A stretch of 40,813 bases of DNA from Planctomyces sp. SH-PL62 (GCA_945905295.1 CAMDPX010000043.1:1-40813), one strand, 5' to 3'; positions 27,701 to 35,493 are shown, counted from the first letter of the stretch. The notes: generated by a model not told the origin, from the sequence alone. Program-made: numbers and translations.

Positions 27701-27986
27701 GCATCCGCACGTTGTCGTCGCTCGACAGCAATCGCTTGATCAGTTCGCTCTCGTTCGCCTTGCCGGGGGCGATCGCAATGGCTCCCGATTCGGCCGGCTT
27801 GAACGCGATCTCTTGGACGTCCAGCCGCAGGCCCGCCTTGCGTTGCTTCTCGTCCGCGCCGTGACATTGAAAGCAAGCATCCGCCAGGATCGGCCGGATG
27901 TCGCGGTTGAAGGAGACTGGATCGGCGGCGGGGAGGGCAGCCGTGCAGAGAGCAACGGTGAGAACCGCAGTCAGCAAACGACACAT
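24777..27986 (-). CDS. PSCyt1-DUF1549-DUF1553 exported cytochrome-like protein
   Basis: 1069 aa. The signal peptide is LLTAVLTVALCTAALPAAD. The Planctomycete cytochrome C domain has CFQCH (Cys38, Cys41, His42), a c-type heme site; MPP follows as possible Met ligand region. DUF1549 covers about 150-360 (RRVTLDLTGLPPTPSEVDAF, WLDMARYADSNG) and contains CCRCHDHKYDPI. DUF1553 occupies roughly 700-1060 (LAKWIVSPTNPLTARVWVNR, SPTDEELAVL). Proteins of this type sit in the periplasm beside DUF1501 proteins and are thought to serve polymer degradation or electron transfer; the reaction is unproven. Three repeat elements (27531-27576, 25777-25841, 25443-25523) lie inside the frame. It follows the metalloprotease gene and is co-oriented with it. 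Confidence 0.93.
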   Translation of the reverse strand: MCRLLTAVLTVALCTAALPAADPVSFNRDIRPILADACFQCHGADEKQRKAGLRLDVQEIAFKPAESGAIAIAPGKANESELIKRLLSSDDNVRMPPANSGKKISPAQIELLKRWIADGAEYQGHWAFLSPVRPAVPNLKSEISNLKSQISNPIDSFIRDRLSREKLRPSPEAGKATLIRRVTLDLTGLPPTPSEVDAFLADTSDNAYEKVVDRLLKSPRYGEQMARPWLDMARYADSNGFQVDSSRFQWPWRDWVINAFNDNIPFDQFTIEQLAGDLLPNPTQSQIVATGFNRNHRLNGEGGLIAEEWRVETVIDRVETTGITWLGLTFNCCRCHDHKYDPISQRDFYSMFAFFNNVTESGTLQGESKNTEPTISAPTAEQEAELKRLDELIVVANARVAEEAKRLPELITAWEPDFREKLLKDKPVAVWSPLQPNDVKSAGGAALTKQPDGSYLASGTNPPHDVYTLSAPIAAGQFSGLLLDTLPDDSLPMKSLGRFSNGNFVLSRVEAEITSPDLPSPLVAKFVRAEATYSQKGWEIGLVLDDAPSNGWAVDGPTRRDPTSAMFLLESPLTVPANATLTVRLKHEALTQHNIGRFRLSFTSLPPSTVKLDGAKFPESLKAILELAADKRSPEQKAELEKFFRANVDSPLKQAEHAVASAKKSRDDLVAKTPNVMIMKEGPPREAFILIRGEYDKRGEKVTAALPAALIDEKAISRRALAPVQNDSTGASAPRLMNRLDLAKWIVSPTNPLTARVWVNRAWERFFGNGLVKTTENLGSQAEYPSHPDLLDWLAVEFMTDWDMKRLQKLIVMSATYRQSSVGQAFQPDPNVQPTSNAQRVRQESLTYDPDNRLLSRGPRVRLSAEALRDQALFASRLLIEKLGGPSVRPYMPDGVWDETSRYGDLRGYKHDTNDGLYRRTLYTIWKRTAAPPAMLLFDAPSREICTVKRSRTNTPLQALTLLNEITYVEAARKLAERMLTDGGATPESRLRFAFRWVTSRSPTDEELAVLVGGLNDDLARFRQDAGAAQQLIVLGESKAGASLDSAELAAYTLTANVLLNLDEVVTRE
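25443..25523. repeat. GTAG...CTAC nested palindrome, family C copy 2 (in-CDS)
   Basis: Shares GTAGGTCAGGCTTTCC-type left arm and GCCTGACCTACGGA-type right arm with 17323-17405. It is 81 nt long (27 codons) and lies inside the DUF1553 half of the 24777-27986 gene, encoding a VGQAFQPD-containing insert without a stop. Confidence 0.92.
25777..25841. repeat. GGCGCTAGCC palindrome, family D copy 1 (in-CDS)
   Basis: 65 bp with arms GGGCGCTAGCCCCGGTT / AACCGGGGCTAGCGCCC and outer ATCAGCCG / CGGCTGAT. A near-identical 65-bp copy is at 30791-30855. It is inside the PSCyt1/DUF1553 gene, in frame. Confidence 0.92.
27531..27576. repeat. ATTTCAGATTT tandem simple repeat, copy 2 (in-CDS)
   Basis: An AT-rich run of ATTTGAAATTTGAGATTTC-like units, strongly resembling 14490-14528. 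On the coding strand it specifies NLKSEISNLKSQISN between the PSCyt1 and DUF1549 domains of the 24777-27986 protein. Confidence 0.88.
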
Positions 27987-30718
27987 AATTTTCTCGCGGG
28001 CGGGGAGGAACGATTACTGTGGGAACAGCGTGCTGGAGTCTTTGGCAAAGGATTTCTTGGGGTGAAGTTCTCTTCGTAGCGGACGGAGTTCGAAATGCGA
28101 ATGCCGCCGAAGCGAGCGGCACAGGCGGGCCGGTCGCGCGAGCAGCCGAACTTCCAGGGGGATGACGAGGCTAAGGCAGCGGCCTCGGTGGCTCGGCTGC
28201 CGAGTCGGCCGTCGACGTACATGCTGATCTCACCCTGCTTCTTCACGATCGCGATGTGATGCCACAGTCCGTCGTTGATCGGTGCTCCGGCACCGCTGCC
28301 TCCTTCGCCGCCACCTTTCTTGATGCTCAGGTTCGGTGCTCCGCCATCGACGTGAGCGATGATCGAAGCGTCGCCGACGTTGTGGCACTTCGACAACAGC
28401 GTGCCGCGCGGGGTGCGGGTCGAGACCCAGAACTCGATGGTGAAGTAATCGCCGGGAGAGAAACGATCGGTTCCGGGGATCGTTGCTCCGGCGGCGTTGC
28501 CGTTGGTGGCGACAAACGAGGGGCCGAACATTTTGACGAATCGCTGATCGACCTTTTGGAGAGTCTCGGCCTTGCCGATCTCGGGAGCTTTCGCGATCGC
28601 TTCCTGCCACATCTGGTCGGCGCGGTCGCGGGCGATCGGGCGGATCGGGTCTTTCTCCCGTTCACCCGCCTCGAACCACTCGTCGCCGAGTTGCAGGAGA
28701 TCGCTCGACAGCTTGTCCGTTTTGAGTTCTCGCTGAGCGATCGGTGCCCAAACCTTGTCGTTGGCCTTCGCCAGCATCGGCAGTCCGCGTGCGAGATCCT
28801 GTTTGAAGAAGCAGACAAACTTGCCCCACGCAAGATTCGCGGCGGGATCGTCCGGGCTGTTCTTGAGTGTGTCGCGTGATGGCCGAGCAGCCTCGAAGGC
28901 ATCGCGAATCACGGCCATGCGTTTGCCCGTCGCAAGAGCGTCGTCTTTCAACGGTTTGAAGTTGGGCTTCACCAGTTCTGTGGCGGCCGTTTGCAGAGCT
29001 TTGACGGCAGTCCCGTAGTCCTCGGCCCGTACCGCTTCGTCAGCGAGGTCTTTGTATTTGGCGAGCAGCAGCGTTGCTTCCTCCGCGGTTTTCGCCGGGG
29101 GAGCAGCCGCCAGCGCCGTGATTTTCAGAGGCAAGACATCGACGAAGAACCGGTCGTCGAGTCCTTTGATGGCAATCAAGGCCAGGTCCAACTGACCGGC
29201 TTGAGCGGCGTTGGTCGCGGCTTCGTTCAACAACGCAAATGTCATCGCCGGATCGCCGGCCTTCTCCGCATTTTCGATGAGCGTCCGAGCCAGCGTTCCT
29301 TTCTGTTCGGGCTTCTTGGCTTTGACGTACTCGGATTTGAATTGTTCTTTGACGGCTTTCTTCGCCGTCTCTTGCTGAGCGGCGGTCGGAGCCGGCAGCT
29401 TCTTGGCGGCCGCCTGATAGGCGAACTGGGTGCTCGATTTGTCGATCGGCTTGTCGTCCGATTTCTGCTCGGTGACGAACGGAACCATTCGCGGCAGGAT
29501 CTCCTCATCGCCGTCGAAGAACCGCAATCCGCGAATGACCAAGGTGCGGCTGCTGCCGGCTTGCAGCCGCAGCGACCATTGCTTCGATTCGACCGGCTCG
29601 AAGCGGACCAATTCATCGACCGACTTCAACGGTTGCTCGGCCGCAATCAGTCGTTTGCCGTCGTCGCGAGCTTCCAGACGCATGGCGGTCGCGTTGTGAT
29701 CGATCCCGCTGTGCTGCGAATGAATCGCCAGACCAGAGAGCCGGACGCGCATCGGAAACGTGAACTGCAACTCGGCGAAGCCATCCGGCAGCGGCTTCGA
29801 ATGCCACATGGTGTTGTTGTCGTAGGTGATGCCGGGACCGGCGCTCGGTTTGATTTCCTCGCGAACGATGCTGACAACCTTGCTGCCGACATCCTCGCCG
29901 CCGCTGGTCGTGACGCGCGGATAAAAATCGGGATGCCCCGGCAACTCCATCGGGCCGAGCGGGATGATCCGCTTGGAAATTGTGTACCCGGCCGGCACAT
30001 GCTTCAGCGGATCGAACGTCGTCTTGGGAAAGACGCGGTCGTTGAGTGCGAGTGCTCGGCGGTCTTCGGGAATGAGGATGCCGGGAGTCGCACTGGGCTG
30101 CTTTCCCTTGTTGTGATGCTTTGGGTTGTACGACATCAGCGAGTCGTTCTTCTGCATGTCGTAACCGTAGACATCAACGTGCGGCAGCCCGAATGCGTGT
30201 CCCAATTCGTGCTGGAGCGTGCATTGATAGTGCTCGTTCTGAGTCAGCTCGCCCGACGAGATGTGCAACATCCCGCCGCCGGTGTTCATGCCGCCGTTGA
30301 TCGTCCGCCCGCCACCTTCCGGAAACCGATCCTTCGAGTTCATGAACATGATGCAGAAAACGTACGGGCATTGAAACCGGCTGACTTGGAAGTGACCGAG
30401 CAGTTCGGCAACGAGATCGGGTGCTCCCCGCTCGCGCGCGTTGCGGTAGTACTCGAGCGGTCGCTGTCCCTCGACGACTTCGACGCCCAGCTTGGCGATG
30501 TGAAACGTGTCGCCGAGCAGCTCTTCGTAGCGCTTTTGCGACCACTGAATGTGCTCGATGAAGAGCTGCCGTTGCTCGTCCGTGGGGGACGGCTCCCCTT
30601 TCGGGACGAACGCCACGGGCATCACGCTGACTCGTTCCGGCAGCGAGTAGTCGGCCGCCGACACCGGCACGGCGGAGGCAAACAGCAGAATCAAAAGCAC
30701 GCTCAGAATGCGCATCAT
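27971..30718 (-). CDS. exported metalloprotease with LamG domain; 3' end probably frameshifted
   Basis: 915 aa as it reads. The ATG follows a strong GGGAGGGG. Signal peptide residues 1-21. A zincin motif HELGHAFGLPH (His170, Glu171, His174, His180) and a Met-turn SLMSYN around Met195 indicate a secreted zinc metalloprotease. Middle regions (~290-420) look like carbohydrate-binding or F5/8-type beta-sandwich, then helical repeats. A LamG/concanavalin-like domain lies at ~735-860 (EFWVSTRTPRGTLLSK, WHHIAIVKK, MYVDGRLG). After ENFTP the open frame turns unlike the family; adding one base at the GGGG run 28059-28062 would give KKSFAKDSSTLFPQ and a TAA at 28014-28016, removing a 16-nt overlap with the next gene. 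First gene of the 19.5-30.7 kb cluster. Confidence 0.85.
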   Translation of the reverse strand: MMRILSVLLILLFASAVPVSAADYSLPERVSVMPVAFVPKGEPSPTDEQRQLFIEHIQWSQKRYEELLGDTFHIAKLGVEVVEGQRPLEYYRNARERGAPDLVAELLGHFQVSRFQCPYVFCIMFMNSKDRFPEGGGRTINGGMNTGGGMLHISSGELTQNEHYQCTLQHELGHAFGLPHVDVYGYDMQKNDSLMSYNPKHHNKGKQPSATPGILIPEDRRALALNDRVFPKTTFDPLKHVPAGYTISKRIIPLGPMELPGHPDFYPRVTTSGGEDVGSKVVSIVREEIKPSAGPGITYDNNTMWHSKPLPDGFAELQFTFPMRVRLSGLAIHSQHSGIDHNATAMRLEARDDGKRLIAAEQPLKSVDELVRFEPVESKQWSLRLQAGSSRTLVIRGLRFFDGDEEILPRMVPFVTEQKSDDKPIDKSSTQFAYQAAAKKLPAPTAAQQETAKKAVKEQFKSEYVKAKKPEQKGTLARTLIENAEKAGDPAMTFALLNEAATNAAQAGQLDLALIAIKGLDDRFFVDVLPLKITALAAAPPAKTAEEATLLLAKYKDLADEAVRAEDYGTAVKALQTAATELVKPNFKPLKDDALATGKRMAVIRDAFEAARPSRDTLKNSPDDPAANLAWGKFVCFFKQDLARGLPMLAKANDKVWAPIAQRELKTDKLSSDLLQLGDEWFEAGEREKDPIRPIARDRADQMWQEAIAKAPEIGKAETLQKVDQRFVKMFGPSFVATNGNAAGATIPGTDRFSPGDYFTIEFWVSTRTPRGTLLSKCHNVGDASIIAHVDGGAPNLSIKKGGGEGGSGAGAPINDGLWHHIAIVKKQGEISMYVDGRLGSRATEAAALASSSPWKFGCSRDRPACAARFGGIRISNSVRYEENFTPRNPLPKTPARCSHSNRSSPPARKLCVVC

Positions 30719-30790
30719 CCCCTCCCAATCGCTGGAGTCGAAGTGGAAGCCATCTTAGTCAAATGGAACGGCCGAACGCAGCCGTCCGCG

Positions 30791-30855
30791 ATGAGCCGTT
30801 GGGCGCTAGCCCCGGTTCGGACAACACCAACCGGGGCTAGCGCCCAGCGGCTGAT
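30791..30855. repeat. GGCGCTAGCC palindrome, family D copy 2
   Basis: 65-bp element nearly identical to 25777-25841, with the same GGGCGCTAGCCCCGGTT / AACCGGGGCTAGCGCCC arms. It lies in the 230-bp gap between the divergent metalloprotease and hemW genes. Confidence 0.92.
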
Positions 30856-30948
30856 CGGAAAGTGACTGCAACCTCAATCCTGAGCCTCTTTGACAATCGC
30901 CCCTCAGCGGCACCACATTGACGCACCACCTTCTTTGAGACTTGCTTG

Positions 30949-32088
30949 ATGACCGCCCCAATCTTCGCCGAACCGCGTGCCGCTTATCTGCATGTTCCGT
31001 TCTGCGCGCATCGCTGCGGATACTGCGACTTCACCTTGCTGGCCGGGCGAGACGACTTGGCGGGCGAGTACCTGCGAGCCCTGGAATTGGAACTTCAGCA
31101 ACTCGAGCGTCCGCGCGAAGTGGACACGCTCTTTTTCGGCGGGGGGACGCCGACGCATCTTGCGGAGTCCGAGCTGGCTCGGCTGTTGGATTTGGCTCGC
31201 GAGTGGTTTCGACTCGCGCCCGGCGGTGAGTTCTCGGTCGAAGCGAACCCCGCCGGGCTGACCGATGAGAAACTGCGGCTGATGGCCGCCGCCGGAGTCA
31301 ATCGCGTGAGCCTCGGCGTGCAGTCGTTCGACGAGGGATTGCTCAAGCTGCTGGAGCGAGATCATCGCGAGGCGGAGATCCTCGACACGGTCGCTCGGCT
31401 GCGAGAACGATTTGAGAACTTCTCGCTCGATCTGATCTTCGCGTTGCCCAGTCAGACGCTGGCTCACTGGCGAGAGACTTTGCGCCGCGCGATCGAACTA
31501 CAACCGACGCATCTTTCGACCTACGGCCTGACGTTCGAGAAAGGGACCGCGTTCTGGTCGCGGCGGGAGAAGGGAGCGATCGAGCAACTCCCCAACGAAC
31601 TCGAACGGGACATGTACGCCGCCGCGATGGACGACCTCGCCGCCGCCGGCTTCGAGCAATACGAGATCAGCAACTTCGCTCGGCCCGGATACCGCTGCCG
31701 ACACAATCAAACGTATTGGCGAGCACTCCCCTATTTGGGCTTCGGCCCCGGAGCGGCTCGCTACATCAACGGCCGGCGCGAATCCAATCACCGCAGCACG
31801 ACCACCTGGATCAAGCGTGTGCTCGGCGGACTGAGCGGCGTCGCGATGAGCGAGGAACTCGCCCCGGACCATCGTGCTCGCGAGGCCATCGTGCTCGGCC
31901 TGCGGCAACTCGACGGGATTCGCCGTGCTGAGTTCCGAACGCTGACGGGCTTCGATCTCGATTCGCTCGCGAGCGAGACCATCACTCGCGAAGTCGCCGC
32001 GGGACGGATCGAGGACTTCGGCGAAGGCATCCGCATCACTCACGAGGGACGGTTCTTTGCCGACCCCGTGATGATCGCGTTTCTGTAA
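30949..32088 (+). CDS. hemW: radical SAM heme chaperone HemW-like protein
   Basis: 379 aa from the ATG at 30949; a TTG codon directly precedes it. The radical SAM motif is CAHRCGYCDF near the N-terminus, followed by LFFGGGTPTHL, EANPAGLT, GVNRVSLGVQSFD and LDLIFALPSQT, all typical of the HemN/HemW family. The C-terminal HemN-type domain has YEISNFARPGYRCRHNQTYW and YLGFGPGAARY. HemW transfers heme to respiratory proteins; true coproporphyrinogen III oxidase (HemN) has an extra Cys in its cluster motif, so chaperone is the likelier role. It stands alone on the plus strand, divergent from the metalloprotease. Confidence 0.93.
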   Translation: MTAPIFAEPRAAYLHVPFCAHRCGYCDFTLLAGRDDLAGEYLRALELELQQLERPREVDTLFFGGGTPTHLAESELARLLDLAREWFRLAPGGEFSVEANPAGLTDEKLRLMAAAGVNRVSLGVQSFDEGLLKLLERDHREAEILDTVARLRERFENFSLDLIFALPSQTLAHWRETLRRAIELQPTHLSTYGLTFEKGTAFWSRREKGAIEQLPNELERDMYAAAMDDLAAAGFEQYEISNFARPGYRCRHNQTYWRALPYLGFGPGAARYINGRRESNHRSTTTWIKRVLGGLSGVAMSEELAPDHRAREAIVLGLRQLDGIRRAEFRTLTGFDLDSLASETITREVAAGRIEDFGEGIRITHEGRFFADPVMIAFL

Positions 32089-32192
32089 CGATCCCAATTG
32101 ACCGTTTCTTCCGGGCAGAGTTACAACCCCGACACTCTTCACGAAGGTGAGTTCTCGTCTTCGTTTTCCGTTCGCCGTCCATTTGTCATGGC

Positions 32193-32199
32193 AAGGAGG
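32193..32199 (+). promoter_or_regulatory. strong Shine-Dalgarno deciding the methyltransferase start
   Basis: AAGGAGG, 5 nt before the ATG at 32205. Such a perfect site is uncommon in this window, where many genes lack one. Confidence 0.85.
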
Positions 32200-32204
32200 C
32201 CATC

Positions 32205-32948
32205 ATGGGCTGGACTCGTCTGTTGGGTTCCGCAGTTTCCTCGGTGCCATTGCCGCGTGCTGTCGTGCGGCATCTGTTGTTTGCGCACCAGATCGGCATG
32301 GGCTCGCGAGTGCTCGACGTCGGCTGCGGGCAAGGCGAGCTGGTCCACTTTCTCGACGACTTGGGGATGGACGCCGTCGGCTTGGATGAATCTCCGGACA
32401 ACGTCCAATGGGCGGCCGAACACGAGCCGCGCTCCGACTTCCAACTCGTGACCACGCCCCCCGAAAAATCGCTCGAACACATCGCCAACGACGAACCGCT
32501 CGATCTGATCGTCGTGCGCCATCTCACCAGCTACGACGGAAACTTGTTCTGCTCATCGAGCTTCCAAGCCACGGCCAAGATGTTGCAGCACTTGCGGCCC
32601 AATGGCTGGTTCACGTTCCTCGTGCATCGCGATACCAGCCGCCGCGAAGCCAACGCCTCACACGAAGTGAGCTGTTTTGCTCGGCATTTGTCGTTCTTTC
32701 CAGGAACCTGCCGCGTGTCGCACTTCGCCGACTGCGAACTCTCCACGATCGCCAGCGACTGGCTGCACTTGCATCGCCATCACGGCGAATTCCTGGTGGC
32801 GTCGCTGCGAGTTCCACATGTGGCCCTGTCTGCCGACGAATGGCAGCGTCTGGCCAACCAAGCCGCCAACAGCCGCGCCGGCTGCTGCTGTCCGTGGGCC
32901 GATCGCGGCGATGAAAAACGCGGGAGCGATGAACGCCGCGCTGCGTGA
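32205..32948 (+). CDS. class I SAM-dependent methyltransferase
   Basis: 247 aa with a perfect Shine-Dalgarno. The SAM-binding motif is VLDVGCGQGEL (residues ~36-46), with GLDESPDNVQWA as motif post I, LDLIVVRHLTSYDG as motif II/III region and a LRPNGWFTFLVHRD strand. The C-terminal part carries a CCCPWADR cluster, perhaps a metal site. The substrate is unknown. It lies 116 nt after hemW with no visible terminator, so the two might be co-transcribed. It converges on the ExbB-like gene. Confidence 0.88.
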   Translation: MGWTRLLGSAVSSVPLPRAVVRHLLFAHQIGMGSRVLDVGCGQGELVHFLDDLGMDAVGLDESPDNVQWAAEHEPRSDFQLVTTPPEKSLEHIANDEPLDLIVVRHLTSYDGNLFCSSSFQATAKMLQHLRPNGWFTFLVHRDTSRREANASHEVSCFARHLSFFPGTCRVSHFADCELSTIASDWLHLHRHHGEFLVASLRVPHVALSADEWQRLANQAANSRAGCCCPWADRGDEKRGSDERRAA

Positions 32949-32986
32949 GCATTCTCGACCTCACGTGGCCATCCGTGAAACAACCT

Positions 32987-33058
32987 GGCGAGCGCGGCGG
33001 CGTCAGCCCCCCGGTGCATTCGCCAAAAGACCGGAGGGCTGACGCCGCCCCGCTCGCC
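32987..33058. repeat. 28-bp-arm palindrome between convergent genes
   Basis: Arms GGCGAGCGCGGCGGCGTCAG... and ...CTGACGCCGCCCCGCTCGCC pair over about 28 bp with two mismatches and a 16-nt loop. It begins 38 nt after the methyltransferase stop and lies 4 nt from the stop of the opposing ExbB-like gene (33063). Confidence 0.88.
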
Positions 33059-33062
33059 TGCT

Positions 33063-33740
33063 TCATTCCTGGCCGCGTAAGTCTTTCGCGGCTTGAGTCG
33101 CCGCCGACATCGCCAACTCGCGTTTCGCACGAGCCACCATGTCGCGCACATGGTCGCGATTCTCGGAGAGCCGCGCGAACGCTGGCTCGATCCAGCTATT
33201 CAGAAAGATCAAGACGACCGCCGCCGCTAGACCTGAAAACGTCGCCCAAATCGACTCGCCGAAATTGCGAACGATCGCGTTGACCGTCGCACTTCCCGAC
33301 TGATCCGTTTGCAGCGCGGCCCCGATCGCCAGCACCGTGCCGAGAATCCCGGCCATCGGATATGCCTCGATCATGGATCGCCAGACGTTGTAGATCGTCT
33401 CGAACCGCATCGCGTGCAGGTAACGGCGCTTCTCGTCGAGGATGCTCATGCGAATCGCCAACTCTTGCCGCTCGGAAGATCGAGCGGGGATGTCCAACGC
33501 ATCCTTCACGTCGGCCAAAAATGCCTCGATCTGATCCGAAAACGCCAAGCTGCGATCTAACACGCTGCGATGTTTCAACCCGCGCGTGAAGTCATCCAGC
33601 GTCTGCGCGATTGCTCGCAGATTGTGCCGATACGCCATCCACAGCATCACGAAGATCACCAAGTGCGTGATGAACGCACACAGGATGACCGGCGTCGAAA
33701 GCTCAGACAGTCGCTTCAGAAGTTGGGCGGAAAAGTGCAT
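33063..33740 (-). CDS. MotA/TolQ/ExbB-type proton channel protein
   Basis: 225 aa from the ATG at 33740; an upstream ATG at 33758 lies in the adjacent repeat and is unlikely. It has an N-terminal membrane segment (~12-35, TPVILCAFITHLVIFVMLWM), a cytoplasmic helical stretch, and two C-terminal membrane segments (YPMAGILGTVLAIGAAL; SIWATFSGLAAAVVLIFLNSW) that match the TolQ/ExbB proton-channel core. Such proteins use the proton gradient to power outer-membrane or envelope work with an ExbD/TolR partner, which is not encoded here. It is downstream of metW on the same strand. Confidence 0.85.
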   Translation of the reverse strand: MHFSAQLLKRLSELSTPVILCAFITHLVIFVMLWMAYRHNLRAIAQTLDDFTRGLKHRSVLDRSLAFSDQIEAFLADVKDALDIPARSSERQELAIRMSILDEKRRYLHAMRFETIYNVWRSMIEAYPMAGILGTVLAIGAALQTDQSGSATVNAIVRNFGESIWATFSGLAAAVVLIFLNSWIEPAFARLSENRDHVRDMVARAKRELAMSAATQAAKDLRGQE

Positions 33741-33745
33741 GGCTT

Positions 33746-33817
33746 GTAGTGTCCGCATTCATGCGGTCGAACGCGAGGTAACGGTCGTGGCTTTGGCCGG
33801 ATAAATCCGGCCACTAC
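33746..33817. repeat. GTAG...CTAC nested palindrome, family B copy 2
   Basis: Outer GTAGTG / CACTAC as in 9304-9379, inner hairpins GTCCGCAT-TC-ATGCGGTC and GGCCGGAT-aa-ATCCGGCC. It starts 5 nt from the ExbB-like start codon and ends 7 nt from the metW stop. Confidence 0.9.
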
Positions 33818-33824
33818 GAGCGCC

Positions 33825-34451
33825 TCATACCCCCAGCCGCTCCAAAACGTAAAGGGCACTTTCGGCTCGCAGGTTGGCGGCCCAGGCGTCGGGGACCGCT
33901 CGGCGTTTGATGATCGGCAGCTCGCGGATGATGCGGAAGTTCTGCTGCTCACACAGGCCGCGGAAATCTCGAAGCGTCATGAAGTGGATGTTCGGACTGT
34001 TGTACCACTCGTAGGGAAGCGATTCGGTGATCGGTGCCCGACCCTGCCAGAGCACCTGAAATCGGACTTGCCAATAGCCGAAGTTCGGCACAACGACCAA
34101 CCCGCGCCGAGCGACACGCAGCATCTCTTCCAGCACGAACTGCGGCCGCTGCACCTGCTGCAACGTCTGACTGAGCACCGCGAAGTCGAACGACTGATTC
34201 GGAAACTCCGACAGCCCCGCATCGAGGTTCGCTTTGACGGCCGGCACGCCGCGCTCAATCGCCCCCAGGAGATGCTCGGCATCCAGATCGACGCCTTGCA
34301 CGTTGCAGCCATGCTCGTCGCGCAGCCGCGCGAGCAGTCGGCCGTCGCCGCAGCCCAAGTCGACGACTCGGCTGCCACGATCCACATGCTGCAAGATGAT
34401 CTCGTCCGTCAACGCCGCCGTCGGATCCGGCATGCAATATCGCTTGGGCAT
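33825..34451 (-). CDS. metW: MetW-like methyltransferase-fold protein (methionine biosynthesis)
   Basis: 208 aa, full length for MetW. SAM-binding-like motif RVVDLGCGDGRLLARL (~28-43), GVDLDAEHL, FDFAVLSQTLQQVQRPQFVLEEMLRV and the family-specific SLPYEWYNSPNIHFMTLRDFRGLC are present. MetW works with MetX (homoserine acyltransferase) in many bacteria to supply methionine precursor; metX is not in the window, so its usual partner lies elsewhere. It sits between two palindromic elements, downstream of the cyanophycinase-like gene. Confidence 0.92.
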   Translation of the reverse strand: MPKRYCMPDPTAALTDEIILQHVDRGSRVVDLGCGDGRLLARLRDEHGCNVQGVDLDAEHLLGAIERGVPAVKANLDAGLSEFPNQSFDFAVLSQTLQQVQRPQFVLEEMLRVARRGLVVVPNFGYWQVRFQVLWQGRAPITESLPYEWYNSPNIHFMTLRDFRGLCEQQNFRIIRELPIIKRRAVPDAWAANLRAESALYVLERLGV

Positions 34452-34468
34452 GAAGCCTCCTGAGGAAT

Positions 34469-34537
34469 CCGTACCGCGACCGTCAGGGAGCGGCCCGGTC
34501 GATCACGATCGGCCGCTCCCTGACGGTCGCGGTACGG
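34469..34537. repeat. 27-bp perfect inverted repeat upstream of metW
   Basis: Positions 34469-34495 and 34511-34537 are perfect reverse complements (CCGTACCGCGACCGTCAG...) with a 15-nt loop. It begins 17 nt before the metW start and 8 nt after the stop of the cyanophycinase-like gene. Confidence 0.9.
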
Positions 34538-34545
34538 TAATGAGT

Positions 34546-35376
34546 TTATCGCGTCGCCGAAGAATCCACCTTCCGACGGCAACACAAATCGAACACGTCG
34601 CCGGGTGACAGCAGTTCGTATTTTTGATCGGCTGCCTTCGGCCAGTAGCGGTCGTGAATGACGACCTGGCTCGCGCCGATCACTTTGAAGCGGCGGCCGG
34701 TAACGACGATCGCCGTCCCTTCGTCGATGCCGATGCCCAGCAACCCCGGATAGGTGTCGAGGACTTCGGCGAGGTCGTTCTCTCGCTTGCGAGCGATCAC
34801 ATGCTGGTCGATCGCCGTGCAGGACATGAAGCCGAAGCCGATCTCGTGTCCCTTCGCCATCATGACCGTGTTCCCTTCGGGAGCACCGCGTACGAGGTAC
34901 GAACCCTGAATCGTCGCCCCCGCCGAACTGCCGCCGATCACGCCGCCGCGAGCCAGCACGCAAAACAATTCGCAATGCGTGCGAGTACCCAGATACGAAT
35001 CGGCCAGCCGCCATTGTCGCCCGCCATCAATCCAGACTCCCTTCGCACGTCGCAGCGGAGCGACAAACTCTTCCGTGTTCGCCACCGCTCGGTCGCGCGT
35101 ATGCAAGACCGTGATGTCCTTCGCTCCCGCGCGAGCCAGAAAACTCCTTGCCACGTATTTCTCGCCCCAGTCCTCCCCCGCATTCGCGCCGGGAACGATG
35201 ACGAATGGCGAGTCGATCCCGCCGGCTCGGTCCACGAATTCTTGAACAAGCTCTTTCCCCATCCGGCCGCCGCCGACAATCAGCAGCGATCCGTTTTGTG
35301 GTCCCATCGATTGCGCGGACGCGGTCGAGACCAACAGCCAGCCGCAAAGACACACTGTTGCCAAGGCAGTTCGCAT
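34546..35376 (-). CDS. secreted cyanophycinase-like S51 peptidase
   Basis: 276 aa from the ATG at 35376, which begins a signal peptide (MRTALATVCLCGWLLVSTASA). The S51 family is shown by SLLIVGGGRMGKELVQEFVD, an IVPGANAGED segment, the nucleophile Ser151 in VIGGSSAGATIQG, and LGIGIDEGTAIVV with GRRFKVIG. Cyanophycinases cleave cyanophycin (Arg-Asp polymer), but exported members may act on other beta-aspartyl peptides. No cyanophycin synthetase is nearby. It is followed by metW 94 nt later, separated by a palindromic element. Confidence 0.88.
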   Translation of the reverse strand: MRTALATVCLCGWLLVSTASAQSMGPQNGSLLIVGGGRMGKELVQEFVDRAGGIDSPFVIVPGANAGEDWGEKYVARSFLARAGAKDITVLHTRDRAVANTEEFVAPLRRAKGVWIDGGRQWRLADSYLGTRTHCELFCVLARGGVIGGSSAGATIQGSYLVRGAPEGNTVMMAKGHEIGFGFMSCTAIDQHVIARKRENDLAEVLDTYPGLLGIGIDEGTAIVVTGRRFKVIGASQVVIHDRYWPKAADQKYELLSPGDVFDLCCRRKVDSSATR

Positions 35377-35409
35377 GAAGTCACCTAAGTCTCCGAGCGC
35401 AGGAAAAAA

Positions 35410-35436
35410 CCTCTGGCGATTCCGCATCGCCAGAGG
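35410..35436 (-). terminator. Rho-independent terminator of the beta-propeller gene
   Basis: A perfect 11-bp stem CCTCTGGCGAT / ATCGCCAGAGG with a 5-nt loop. On the minus strand it is followed by TTTTTT, 57 nt past the stop of the 35494-36504 gene. The plus side also has a short T-run. Confidence 0.85.
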
Positions 35437-35493
35437 CTTTGAACCAATAGGTCACATAGGACGAATAAGTCGTATGAGTCCTATCTCAAACGG

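Noticed and set aside
28991-30865. 624-codon plus-strand open frame opposite the metalloprotease
   Set aside because: The minus strand encodes a signal peptide, HExxH motif and LamG domain; the plus frame has low-complexity Arg/Leu/Val sequence and no domain.
30946-32088. HemN (oxygen-independent coproporphyrinogen III oxidase) for the 30949-32088 gene
   Set aside because: The cluster motif CxxxCxxC lacks the additional Cys of true HemN and the overall form fits HemW.
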